This document shows positions 1 through 5,995 of a stretch of 10,197 nt of DNA, piece after piece. The notes beneath the pieces were generated by a model, which had not been told where the DNA came from, ran no database searches, and saw only the letters and a list, made by a program, of their open reading frames with translations. Source of the DNA: Holophaga sp. Lineage in GTDB: Bacteria > Acidobacteriota > Holophagae > Holophagales > Holophagaceae. The stretch's first letter is position 1; each line of letters starts with the position of its first letter. Made by a program: the position numbers and the translations under genes. The stretch is taken from NCBI GenBank assembly GCA_031292735.1, contig JARLGP010000018.1:1-10197 (forward strand), given 5' to 3'.

Positions 1-116
1 CGATGCGGTTGTCCATATCGGCCAGGCTGTCGAACACCACCGCGCGGCCTTCATGCTGGAGCAGGGACGCCGACGCGGCCGAGCGTTTGATGATCGCCGT
101 GCGTGGGGCGAGGTTG
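1..116 (-). pseudogene. IlvD/Edd-family dehydratase internal fragment, in frame with the kinase
   Basis: The last 38 codons of the kinase frame read NLAPRTAIIKRSAAS, then LLQHEGRAVVFDSLADMDNRI. This matches my knowledge of the conserved region in dihydroxy-acid and sugar-acid dehydratases (IlvD/Edd family), typically GNLAPxGAVIK...LLxHxGRAVVFES...I. In those enzymes it lies well inside the protein, beyond the middle. It has no place in a histidine kinase. The fragment lacks a start of its own and continues off the window. The junction falls within about 114-125, where the bases for VRGN would suit both proteins, giving a short stretch of shared sequence. It could be a misassembled contig end or a real recombination. 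The family call rests on memory of the motif, not on a search. Confidence 0.7.
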
Positions 117-1012
117 CCGCGCACCGTCAGCTCCAGGGCGCCGTCCCGGCGCACCGCGGCGATGTCCACCCGCCCCCCGGCCACCTGCGGCTCGATCCCG
201 TGGCGGATGGCGTTCTCCACCAGCGGCTGCAGCAGCATGGGCGGGAAGCGCAGGGCGCGCAGCTGGGGCGCCGCCGCCACGCTGTAGTCCAGCCGCGGCC
301 CGAGCCGGATCCGGAAGATGTCGAGGTAGGCCTCCAGCAGGTCCAGTTCGTCGCCCAGGGTGCCGCCCTCGGCCCGGGTGCGCTGCAGGCTGGCGCGCAG
401 GTAGGTGATCAGGGCCTCCAGCAGGCGGCTGGCCAGCTTCGGGTCGGCCTCGATCAGGCCGGCCACGTTGGCCAGGGAATTGAACAGGAAGTGCGGTTCG
501 ACCTGGGCCTGGAGCATCTTCAGGTGGGCCTCCACGCCGCGTTTCTCGGCCTCCAGGCGCTGCACTTCCCGGGCCTGCAGCTCGGCTTCCAGCGCCCAGT
601 AGCGCTCCTTCACGTAGAAGGCGACCGCCCCGAGGCCGCCGAAGAACAGGCCGATGAACTGGGCCTTGGAGAAGAACGCTGGAAGGTGGCGCAGGCTGAC
701 CCCGGTGATCAGGCAGGCCAGCACCTGGCCGAAGCTGCCGGCCAGCAGGATGGCCACCGGGATCAGGGCCCAGCGCAGCATGCCGCCCCGGGCGGTGCAG
801 CGGAACACCCCGTGGACCGCCGTGCAGATGCCCAGCCCGATGCATTCGGAAAAGACCAGGTTCTCCCACAGGGTGCCGCCGAACCCCACCACCCGCAGCA
901 GCACGCCGATCAGGGCGACCTCGAGGACGACGAGCGGGTACTCCCTGCCCGTCCACTTCGATCTCAGTGCCGGCTCGGTGAGGGTCATGGCGCTTCCCCT
1001 GTGCAGTTTCAT
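1..1012 (-). CDS. LytS/YehU-type sensor histidine kinase, 3' end replaced by dehydratase sequence (partial)
   Basis: Membrane sensor kinase of the His_kinase (PF06580) family, which autophosphorylates a histidine and usually passes phosphate to a LytTR response regulator. Counting from the ATG at 988, about four hydrophobic segments (roughly residues 19-36, 46-62, 72-94, 108-126) are followed by a charged helical linker (127-160). The H-box QVEPHFLFNSLANV follows with phospho-acceptor His166, then the N-box PPMLLQPLVENAIRHG (249-264). The glycine-rich ATP-lid that should follow is absent: after ELTVR (residue 290) the same frame reads into IlvD-like sequence and off the window edge. Two in-frame starts are possible. 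ATG 1012 has GGAGG seven bases upstream; ATG 988 has AGGGG seven bases upstream. I chose 1012 for the better SD and its 29-base distance from the upstream stop. The gene sits last in the transporter operon. The kinase identity is firm; the intact 3' end is not in this window. Confidence 0.85.
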   Translation of the reverse strand, partial: MKLHRGSAMTLTEPALRSKWTGREYPLVVLEVALIGVLLRVVGFGGTLWENLVFSECIGLGICTAVHGVFRCTARGGMLRWALIPVAILLAGSFGQVLACLITGVSLRHLPAFFSKAQFIGLFFGGLGAVAFYVKERYWALEAELQAREVQRLEAEKRGVEAHLKMLQAQVEPHFLFNSLANVAGLIEADPKLASRLLEALITYLRASLQRTRAEGGTLGDELDLLEAYLDIFRIRLGPRLDYSVAAAPQLRALRFPPMLLQPLVENAIRHGIEPQVAGGRVDIAAVRRDGALELTVRGNLAPRTAIIKRSAASASLLQHEGRAVVFDSLADMDNRI

Positions 1013-1041
1013 CCCATTGCCTCCGGATGACAAATGAGGAT

Positions 1042-2292
1042 TCAGAAGGCGAAGCACTTGATCCCCAGGGTCAGGGAGGTGCGGAACAGGTCGCCGAACT
1101 CGGCCCGGACCCCGCCCAGGTTGCGGGTCAGGGCGGCGAACGCCAGGAACCGGGCCGACAGGCTCTTCTCCCCGTAGGCCAGCAGCTGGCTGCTGCGGTC
1201 CTGGAGGTTGACGGTCCAGGTCAGGCGCCCGTAGCGCCCGCTCTCCTGGGGGTTGCTCTGCCAGAGCAGCGACCCGTAGTCCCGGCCCAGCAGCGCCGGG
1301 GCCTGGCCGAGGGCCTGGCCCAGGGCGGCCAGCTGGGCCCGAGCCAGGGGGGCGCCCGGGGCGGCCAGGAAGCGGCTCGCGAGGGCATCGGCCCGGGCGA
1401 AGAACCGGGCCTCGTCCTGGCGGGTCAGGCCGTGGCCGTCGCGCAGGCCTTCCAGGGCCAGGGACTGGCCGTTGCCGAAGGTGTACGAGGCGCCCAGCAG
1501 CACCGTGCCCCGCCGGGGCGAGGGGGCCTGCACCGCGAAGGGCGGGCCGGAGTCGGCGGGGCTGGCGGTGAGCGCCTGGGGGCGCCGGCCCGAACCCGCC
1601 TCCCCGTAGACCAGCCAGGCGTCGCCGGGGCTGGCCTGGGCGAACGCGCCCAGGAAGGGCGCGCCCCACACCGGGGTGGCGAACAGCGCGCTGGCCATCC
1701 CGTCGCTGCCGCGCAGATCCAGCTTGGCGAGGGTGGCATGGGCGGGCGTCGCGGCCGGGTCCAGGTGGCCCGGGTCCAGGACCCGGGCCAGCATCAGGCT
1801 GAGCGGGCCCCGGGTCCAGGTGAGGCGCGCCAGGTCCACCCCGGAGACCTCGCGCAGGGGATCGCTGCGGCCGGCGTCGAAGTAGAACGGATTGCTGGGC
1901 GAACGGAAGTTGGCCGGGCCCCAGGTGAGCAGGTCCCGGCCGCCGGTGAAGGTGAGGGCGTCGCCCAGGCGGATCCGGGCGAAGGCCTGGCTCAGGTAGC
2001 CCTGCTGCAGGTCGCCGCCGGCACCGGGGTCGTGCTGTTCCAGCAGGCGCGGGCGCAGCACGAACTCGGCGGCGTCGGCGGTCAGCCGCAGGTTGACCCG
2101 GGCCTCCCCGGTCCAGCGCAGTCCGGGCAGCTCCGCCACCCGGTTGCCGGGGTTGAGCGGGCTGTCCCCGGCCCGGTCCGTGCCGGCGGCATAGGCCCAC
2201 AGTTCGGCGTTGCCGGAGGGCTTCCAGGCGGCTTCCGCGGCCCCGGCCTGCAGGGCCGCCAGCAGGCCCAGGGTGAGCGCGCGCAAGCTCAT
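1042..2292 (-). CDS. Outer-membrane beta-barrel protein of the transporter operon, unknown function
   Basis: Predicted 416-residue exported protein. It begins with a Sec signal peptide (MSLRALTLGLLAALQAGAAEA, cleavage likely after Ala21). The body alternates short amphipathic strands with loops, contains a WGPANFRSPSNPF segment near residues 130-140, and ends in a C-terminal phenylalanine (KCFAF), the usual signal for barrel assembly by BamA. The WGP...NP motif resembles DUF1302-like or alginate-porin-like barrels, but I cannot assign a family with confidence. Its ATG overlaps the stop of the upstream LolA-like gene as ATGA, so the two are probably translationally coupled. I infer that it is the outer-membrane end or acceptor of the transport route encoded upstream. 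A longer same-frame reading that extends upstream to about 3111 runs through the LolA-like gene and was not used. Confidence 0.82.
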   Translation of the reverse strand: MSLRALTLGLLAALQAGAAEAAWKPSGNAELWAYAAGTDRAGDSPLNPGNRVAELPGLRWTGEARVNLRLTADAAEFVLRPRLLEQHDPGAGGDLQQGYLSQAFARIRLGDALTFTGGRDLLTWGPANFRSPSNPFYFDAGRSDPLREVSGVDLARLTWTRGPLSLMLARVLDPGHLDPAATPAHATLAKLDLRGSDGMASALFATPVWGAPFLGAFAQASPGDAWLVYGEAGSGRRPQALTASPADSGPPFAVQAPSPRRGTVLLGASYTFGNGQSLALEGLRDGHGLTRQDEARFFARADALASRFLAAPGAPLARAQLAALGQALGQAPALLGRDYGSLLWQSNPQESGRYGRLTWTVNLQDRSSQLLAYGEKSLSARFLAFAALTRNLGGVRAEFGDLFRTSLTLGIKCFAF

Positions 2293-3014
2293 TCCAGGTG
2301 GCTCACGTCGAATTCCGAAGCCGGCACCGGCTTCACCACGATCTGGCCGTACTCCAGCGTGGTCTGGGCATCGGTGAGGGCGTCGCTGATCACCATGCGG
2401 CTGATGAACGGCACCGTCCGGCCCTGGAGCTCGATGCGGTTGCCGTAGTCGAACTGGGCCGATTTCATCTTCTTGCCGGACAGGGACTGGAACTCGGCCT
2501 GCACCCCGAGGCCGCGGCCGGCGGAAACCCAGTAGAGCACCCGGTCGTAGGTGGCCTGGCGGGTGCTGGCGGTGAGTTCCAGCACCCAGCAGCGCTCGCC
2601 CCGCACGGTCTCCTCCCGGGCCAGCCGGGCGCTGTAGTCGCGGGCGTAGCGGGTGGCGGCGATGTCGCCGATGGCGGCCTGGCCGGTGAGGCGCTGGCGC
2701 GGGGAGATGGGCACCGGCTTCTTCAGCCCGGGCTTGGTGAGCCACATGTTGCGGTCCACCTGGAGCATGCGCGCCCCCTTGCTGCGCAGCGGCTCCAGGG
2801 TCTCCACCAGGCTGGCGTGGTCCACCGCCTTGACCCGCAGGCGCATGGGCGGATCGTCCGGGTTGGCCTGGCTGCCGCTGTTGCGCGAGCGGATCTCCCA
2901 GGTGAGCCCCGGCAGGCCGCCGCCCCGGGCCTGGTCGGAATGCTGGAGCAGCTGGGCCGGATCCGGGGCGGCGGCCAGGGTGGCGCACAGCATCGCGCCG
3001 AGCCAGAAGTTCAT
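2289..3014 (-). CDS. LolA-like outer-membrane lipoprotein-sorting family periplasmic protein
   Basis: Predicted 241-residue periplasmic protein with a short signal peptide (MNFWLGAMLCATLAAA, cleavage near residue 16). The body matches the pattern of the LolA-like 'outer membrane lipoprotein-sorting' family. It has a run of beta strands with RMLQVDRNMWLTKPGLKKPVPISP near the middle, then GDIAATRYARDY, a CWVLELTA strand, YDRVLYWV and a closing FISRMVISDA segment. Family members fold as an open half-barrel that binds acyl chains and often accompany ABC or RND exporters. It starts 12 bases after the permease gene, and its SD (AAGGA, seven bases from the ATG) overlaps the permease stop. It ends in an ATGA overlap with the barrel gene. 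I infer that it carries a lipid or lipoprotein across the periplasm; the substrate is unknown. True LolA for housekeeping lipoproteins seems less likely because of the dedicated barrel partner. Confidence 0.82.
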   Translation of the reverse strand: MNFWLGAMLCATLAAAPDPAQLLQHSDQARGGGLPGLTWEIRSRNSGSQANPDDPPMRLRVKAVDHASLVETLEPLRSKGARMLQVDRNMWLTKPGLKKPVPISPRQRLTGQAAIGDIAATRYARDYSARLAREETVRGERCWVLELTASTRQATYDRVLYWVSAGRGLGVQAEFQSLSGKKMKSAQFDYGNRIELQGRTVPFISRMVISDALTDAQTTLEYGQIVVKPVPASEFDVSHLE

Positions 3015-3026
3015 GGGGCGGTCCTT

Positions 3027-4250
3027 TCACACATGGGCCAGGGATTCGGTGACGGGACGCCGGGCGGCGCGCCGGGCCGGGAAAACCGCGGCCACCAGCC
3101 CCAGCCCGCAAAGCGCCGCGAAGGCGAACAGCAGCTTCCCGCCGTCCAGCCCCACCCGCAGCAGCACCCGGCCGGTGCCGTTGGGCGGCGTGTAGGCGAA
3201 GCCGGCGGCGTTCACCGCCAGGCGCGCCGCCAGGGTCAGCAGCAGCCCGGCCAGGCAGCCCAGGCCCACCAGCAGCAGGGCTTCGGTGACGAACAGCCTC
3301 ACCACCCCGGCCCGCCTCAGCCCGATGGCGCGCAGGGTGCCGATCTCCCGGGTGCGCTCCACCACGCTCATGCTCATGGCGTTGGTGACGCTCATGACCA
3401 CGATGGTGAGCACGATGGCCAGGATGAAGCTGAAGATCATGTCGAACATGCCCTTCACCTGCCGGTAGAACGCGGAAAGCTCCTGCCAGGTGCTGATCTC
3501 CACGTCCAGCCCGGCGGCCTGGATGGCGGGCGCCAGGGCCGCCCGGGCGGGGCCGGTGAGGGCGATGTCCGGCAGCAGCACCGTCAGCCGGTCGGCGCAG
3601 CCGGCCGCGTCGTACAGCGACTGGGCCATGGCCAGCGGCAGGAACATCGCCTTGTCCTCCAGGCCCGCGTTGCCGGTGCGGTAGGTGTCCAGCACGCTGG
3701 CGTCGGCGGCGTTGGCCTGGCCGTGCAGGGTGCTCGCCAGCAGGGAGGCGTCGTCGCCGACGCGCAGGTTCAGCAGCTCGGCCAGGCCCTGGGCCATGGC
3801 CACCCCCTGGGGCGCATTCGCCGCCAGCGCGCCGGAGGTGAAGCGGGGCCCCCGCAGGGCCTTCATGTCATCGGCCGCCACCCCGTCGGCCAGGAAGATG
3901 GTGCTCACCCGGCCGTTGGAGGCCAGGCCGGACAGGGCCAGGCGGGGCGCCACCCGGGCCTGGGGGTAGAGCCCCCGGACGATCTCCGACAGTTTTCCGA
4001 TCTCCTCTGGGCGCAGCAGGTAGCGCTCCGGGTGAAGCCGCCCCTGCAGCTTCATGCCGCGCCTGGCCAGGGTGAGGTGGCCGATCAGCTCCCCGTGCAC
4101 CGCCTGTTCCGTGAGCGACCGGTAGACCTCCTTGGTGTAGCCGGAGAACAGCGCCACCGCCGCGAAGCCGATGGCGATGCTGAGGGCGGTGGTGAGGCTG
4201 CGGCGGAAATTCCGGCGCAGGTTGCGCAGGCCCAGCTTGAGGGTGTTCAT
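3027..4250 (-). CDS. ABC transporter permease, MacB/FtsX (LolC/E-like) family
   Basis: Predicted 407-residue inner-membrane protein with the MacB/FtsX layout. TM1 is at about 18-37 after a basic N-terminus, and a large periplasmic domain follows (about 40-265, MacB_PCD-like). Three more TMs lie at about 268-290, 319-346 and 372-391. The cytoplasmic coupling motif ERTREIGTLRAIG (298-310) directly after TM2 is characteristic of the family. These proteins work as mechanotransmitters: ATP hydrolysis in the cytoplasm moves the periplasmic domain to extract or push substrate without carrying it through a channel. The ATG overlaps the stop of the ATPase gene (ATGA) and has GGAGG seven bases upstream. 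Only one permease gene is present, so the complex is probably a homodimer as in MacB, rather than a LolC/LolE-like heterodimer. Confidence 0.93.
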   Translation of the reverse strand: MNTLKLGLRNLRRNFRRSLTTALSIAIGFAAVALFSGYTKEVYRSLTEQAVHGELIGHLTLARRGMKLQGRLHPERYLLRPEEIGKLSEIVRGLYPQARVAPRLALSGLASNGRVSTIFLADGVAADDMKALRGPRFTSGALAANAPQGVAMAQGLAELLNLRVGDDASLLASTLHGQANAADASVLDTYRTGNAGLEDKAMFLPLAMAQSLYDAAGCADRLTVLLPDIALTGPARAALAPAIQAAGLDVEISTWQELSAFYRQVKGMFDMIFSFILAIVLTIVVMSVTNAMSMSVVERTREIGTLRAIGLRRAGVVRLFVTEALLLVGLGCLAGLLLTLAARLAVNAAGFAYTPPNGTGRVLLRVGLDGGKLLFAFAALCGLGLVAAVFPARRAARRPVTESLAHV

Positions 4251-4954
4251 GGGCGGGCCTCCGCAACCGGGTCCTCGATGCGTCCGTCCACCAGTCGCAG
4301 GTGGCGCGGCACGTGCTCCAGCAGGCGCGGGTCGTGGGTGGAGAACACGCAGGTGACGCCGGTTTCGGCGTTCAGCTGGCGCAGCAGGTCGATCACCGCC
4401 CGGCTGTTCCCGGAATCCAGGTTGGCGGTGGGTTCATCGGCGAGCACCAGCATCGGATCGATCACCAGGGCCCGGGCGATGGCCACCCGCTGGCGCTGGC
4501 CCCCGGAAAGCTTGTCCGGGCGGAACGCCAGGAAGCGTTCCAGGCCGACCCTGGCCAGCCAGTCCCCGGCCCGCTTCCGGGCGACGGCGCCGGCCTGGCC
4601 CTGGATCTGCAGCGGCAGCATGACGTTCTCCAGGGCGGTGAGCACCGGCACCAGGTTGAAGCTCTGGAAGACGAAGCCGATCTTGCGGCTCCGGCAATCG
4701 GTCAAGGCGTCGTCGGACCAGGCGTGGACATCCTCCCCGGCGAACCGCAGGGTGCCCTGGTCGGGCTGGTCGATCAGCCCCAGCAGGTTGAGCAGGGTGG
4801 ATTTGCCGCTGCCCGACGGCCCCCAGATCGCCAGCATGTCGCCCCGGGCGATGGCCAGGTCGATGCCGCGCAGGGCCTGCACGGTGGTGTCGCCCAGGGC
4901 GAACCGGCGGTGGACCCCGGTGAGTTCGAACAGCAGCGCATGATCCTGGTGCAA
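4247..4954 (-). CDS. ABC transporter ATP-binding protein, LolD/MacB type, TTG start
   Basis: Predicted 235-residue ATPase that powers the permease encoded next to it. All ABC motifs are present: Walker A GPSGSGKST (45-53), Q-loop Gln97 in VFQSFNLVP, signature LSGGQRQRV (149-157), Walker B LVLADEP with catalytic Glu174, D-loop NLDS and H-loop His207. Length is normal for LolD/FtsE/MacB-type ATPases. No in-frame ATG lies near the expected N-terminus; the ATG nearby is in another frame. TTG at 4954 has a perfect AGGAGG five bases upstream and gives MHQDHALLFELTGVHRRF, the usual family N-terminus a few residues before the first strand. The reading frame stays open upstream to 5188, but that sequence does not resemble ABC protein and has no good start. 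First gene of the five-gene operon. Confidence 0.93.
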   Translation of the reverse strand: MHQDHALLFELTGVHRRFALGDTTVQALRGIDLAIARGDMLAIWGPSGSGKSTLLNLLGLIDQPDQGTLRFAGEDVHAWSDDALTDCRSRKIGFVFQSFNLVPVLTALENVMLPLQIQGQAGAVARKRAGDWLARVGLERFLAFRPDKLSGGQRQRVAIARALVIDPMLVLADEPTANLDSGNSRAVIDLLRQLNAETGVTCVFSTHDPRLLEHVPRHLRLVDGRIEDPVAEARP

Positions 4955-4959
4955 ACCGG

Positions 4960-4965
4960 CCTCCT
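4960..4965 (-). promoter_or_regulatory. Ribosome binding site fixing the TTG start of the ABC ATPase
   Basis: Perfect AGGAGG on the minus strand with a five-base spacer (CCGGT) before TTG 4954. It decides the start because the frame remains open far upstream and no in-frame ATG is nearby. A weaker initiation codon paired with a strong SD may set the expression level of the whole coupled operon; that last point is inference. Confidence 0.7.
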
Positions 4966-5226
4966 GGAGGTGCCGCCGGCGGCGGCTGGAGGACAGTTTG
5001 CGGAGGGCGGCGGAGGGACCCCAGGGGAATGCGATGGAACGTCGGGAACGGGGGATGAACGGCGGACGGGACGGATGAACACGCCGCGGTCCGCGCAGTA
5101 CGGGTCCTTGGCCGCATGCTCCGCATCCGGCTTCCCGCCCATCCCGCCGTGGGATCCGGGAAATGGGAACCCTCCCCCCTTTGTGCACACTTATCGTTTG
5201 AACGTTTCATCCGGGAGATCACGGAC
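4966..5226. promoter_or_regulatory. Divergent intergenic region between the ABC operon and the VOC gene
   Basis: About 260 bases that must hold promoters for both directions, but no convincing -35/-10 pair stands out. On the plus strand TTGTGC (5181-5186) and TTTCAT (5205-5210) form a weak pair with an 18-base spacer. TTGTGC overlaps the perfect 8-base palindrome TGTGCACA (5182-5189). Three related words ending in GAAC lie exactly 20 bases apart: GATGGAAC 5033-5040, GGATGAAC 5053-5060, GGATGAAC 5073-5080. They sit on one face of the helix and could be operator half-sites. The 12-mer at 5051-5062 also occurs inverted in the repeat element at 5738-5749, so these words may instead be a decayed copy of that repeat. 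Confidence 0.35.
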
Positions 5227-5631
5227 ATGATTCAAATCCAAGGCATCGATCACCTTGTGCTCCGGGTCGTGGACCTGCCAAAGATGGTTGGATTCTACCG
5301 GGACATCCTGGGCTGCCCCATGGAGCGGGAGCAGCCCGAGCTCGGGCTTTTCCAGTTGCGGGCGGGCCGTTCCCTGCTGGATCTGGTGACCGTGGACGGG
5401 GCCCTGGGACGGCAGGGAGGGGCCGCCCCGGGGGCCGAAGGGCGGAACCTGGACCATCTCTGTTTCCGGGTCGAGCCCTTCGATCCGGAGCAGTTGTGCG
5501 CCCATCTGGCCGCCCTGGGCGTGGAGGCGAAAGGCCTGGCCTCCCGCTATGGGGCCGAAGGCCAGGGGTTGTCCTTCTTTGTCCAGGACCCGGATGGCAA
5601 TCAGATTGAGCTCAAAGGGCCCGCGGCGTGA
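5227..5631 (+). CDS. VOC (glyoxalase/bleomycin-resistance fold) superfamily protein
   Basis: Predicted 134-residue single-module VOC protein. It has two beta-alpha-beta-beta-beta halves: GIDHLVLRVVDLPKMVGFYRDILG (about 6-29) opens the first and LDHLCFRVEP (75-84) opens the second. The C-terminal DPDGNQIELKG (121-131) is the classic VOC ending. Candidate metal ligands are His9, His77 and Glu128, in the positions usual for metal-dependent VOC enzymes. The family includes glyoxalase I, fosfomycin and bleomycin resistance proteins, dioxygenases and epimerases. The sequence resembles the small 'VOC family virulence protein' type, but the substrate cannot be told. The start is ATG 5227 with GGGAG nine bases upstream; an upstream in-frame ATG at 5116 has no SD and adds non-family sequence. 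It is the only plus-strand gene and is transcribed alone. Confidence 0.9.
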   Translation: MIQIQGIDHLVLRVVDLPKMVGFYRDILGCPMEREQPELGLFQLRAGRSLLDLVTVDGALGRQGGAAPGAEGRNLDHLCFRVEPFDPEQLCAHLAALGVEAKGLASRYGAEGQGLSFFVQDPDGNQIELKGPAA

Positions 5632-5711
5632 AGGGGGAGGTTGAGCGAACGGGGAGAGGAAGGCAACGCATGCGGACTACCGATTGGCCGAAGATCGTTG
5701 CAAAAGGCTTT

Positions 5712-5843
5712 TTATCCTTTTTTTATCCCCGTCCATCCCGTTCATCCCCGTCGTAAGAAGACGCTGGGTGCCTAGGCGCGAACTGTTCCAGCGTCTCGGC
5801 GCAACCCATGATTTTTTTTCGACGGGGATAAAAAAAAGGATAA
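5712..5843. repeat. Inverted-repeat element with tandem ATCCCCGTC-type words
   Basis: The left arm 5712-5733 (TTATCC, seven T, ATCCCCGTC) is the reverse complement of the right arm 5821-5843, except that the right arm has eight A instead of seven. That makes a near-perfect pair of about 22 bases around an 87-base centre. The left side continues as degenerate copies of a roughly 10-base word (ATCCCCGTCC, ATCCCGTTC, ATCCCCGTCG), so the right arm can also pair with 5744-5753 over ten exact bases. The centre holds a second inverted repeat, 5759-5767 with 5788-5796, around the palindrome GCCTAGGC (5770-5777). The layout resembles a REP/MITE-type dispersed intergenic element. No target-site duplication or transposase is visible. 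Confidence 0.6.
5765..5819 (+). terminator. Candidate intrinsic terminator for the VOC gene
   Basis: TGGGTGCC (5765-5772) can pair with GGC and ACCCA (5798-5808, three-base bulge), followed three bases later by eight T (5812-5819). A competing stronger stem is 5759-5767 with 5788-5796 (nine pairs), which would leave the T-run 15 bases away. The hairpin is well downstream of the VOC stop (about 135 bases), so the assignment is moderate. Confidence 0.4.
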
Positions 5844-5938
5844 GAGAAGGCCCGGGCATCACTCGATTCCCATGTCAAACGGTATCGCCGGCTGAGGAAC
5901 AGCCTTCCCTTTTCCATTAAAGAAAACAAGATGATTTT

Positions 5939-5963
5939 CCTTTGGGTCCACCATGACCCAAGG
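5939..5963 (-). terminator. Hairpin downstream of the orphan gene, possible terminator
   Basis: Read on the minus strand, CCTTGGGTC pairs with GACCCAAAGG across a six-base loop (ATGGTG). That is about nine pairs with one extra A, and it begins 33 bases after the stop of the orphan gene. It is followed by AAAATCATCTTG and then a broken T-rich run, so it lacks a clean U-tract. It may terminate weakly or protect the 3' end. Confidence 0.4.
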
Positions 5964-5995
5964 CCTGTCCATGGGCCCAAGGCTGCCCACTTCGT

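Larger units (their letters stand above)
5632..5995. other. Convergent intergenic region, no gene
   Basis: A 364-base gap between the 3' ends of the VOC gene and the AT-rich orphan gene. It contains an inverted-repeat element (5712-5843), a plus-strand terminator candidate inside it and a minus-strand hairpin near the orphan's stop. Small open frames here, such as 5684-5920 plus, translate the repeats into low-complexity peptide (FILFLSPSIPFIP) and are not genes. The stretches 5632-5700 and 5845-5935 show nothing I can identify. Confidence 0.7.

Noticed and set aside
51..956. 301-residue minus-strand open frame overlapping the kinase
   Set aside because: Wrong frame: it lacks the H-box and N-box, which lie in the frame that runs off the left edge.
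1027..2448. 473-residue plus-strand open frame opposite the barrel gene
   Set aside because: Low-complexity Gly/Gln/Ala shadow; the minus-strand frame has a signal peptide, barrel pattern and C-terminal Phe.
2298..4943. 881-residue plus-strand open frame opposite the transporter genes
   Set aside because: It runs antisense to four genes with clear motifs, and its product is low-complexity Gly/Gln/His/Ala-rich sequence typical of the shadow frame of GC-rich DNA.
4955..5188. N-terminal extension of the ABC ATPase to 5188
   Set aside because: The added 78 residues are Arg/Pro/Ser-rich and unlike ABC proteins; it would remove the divergent promoter region.
5116..5226. Upstream extension of the VOC gene to ATG 5116
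   Set aside because: No SD, and the added residues do not belong to the VOC fold; ATG 5227 fits the family start.
4301..5230. Plus-strand open frame opposite the ABC ATPase and reaching the VOC start
   Set aside because: Shadow of the ATPase; composition is biased and no start signal is present.
5712..5843. CRISPR-like interpretation of the repeated ATCCCCGTC words
   Set aside because: The words are only about 10 bases apart with no spacers, and no cas genes are present.
5684..5920. Small plus-strand open frame in the convergent gap
   Set aside because: It translates the inverted-repeat element; peptides of this repetitive kind are spurious.
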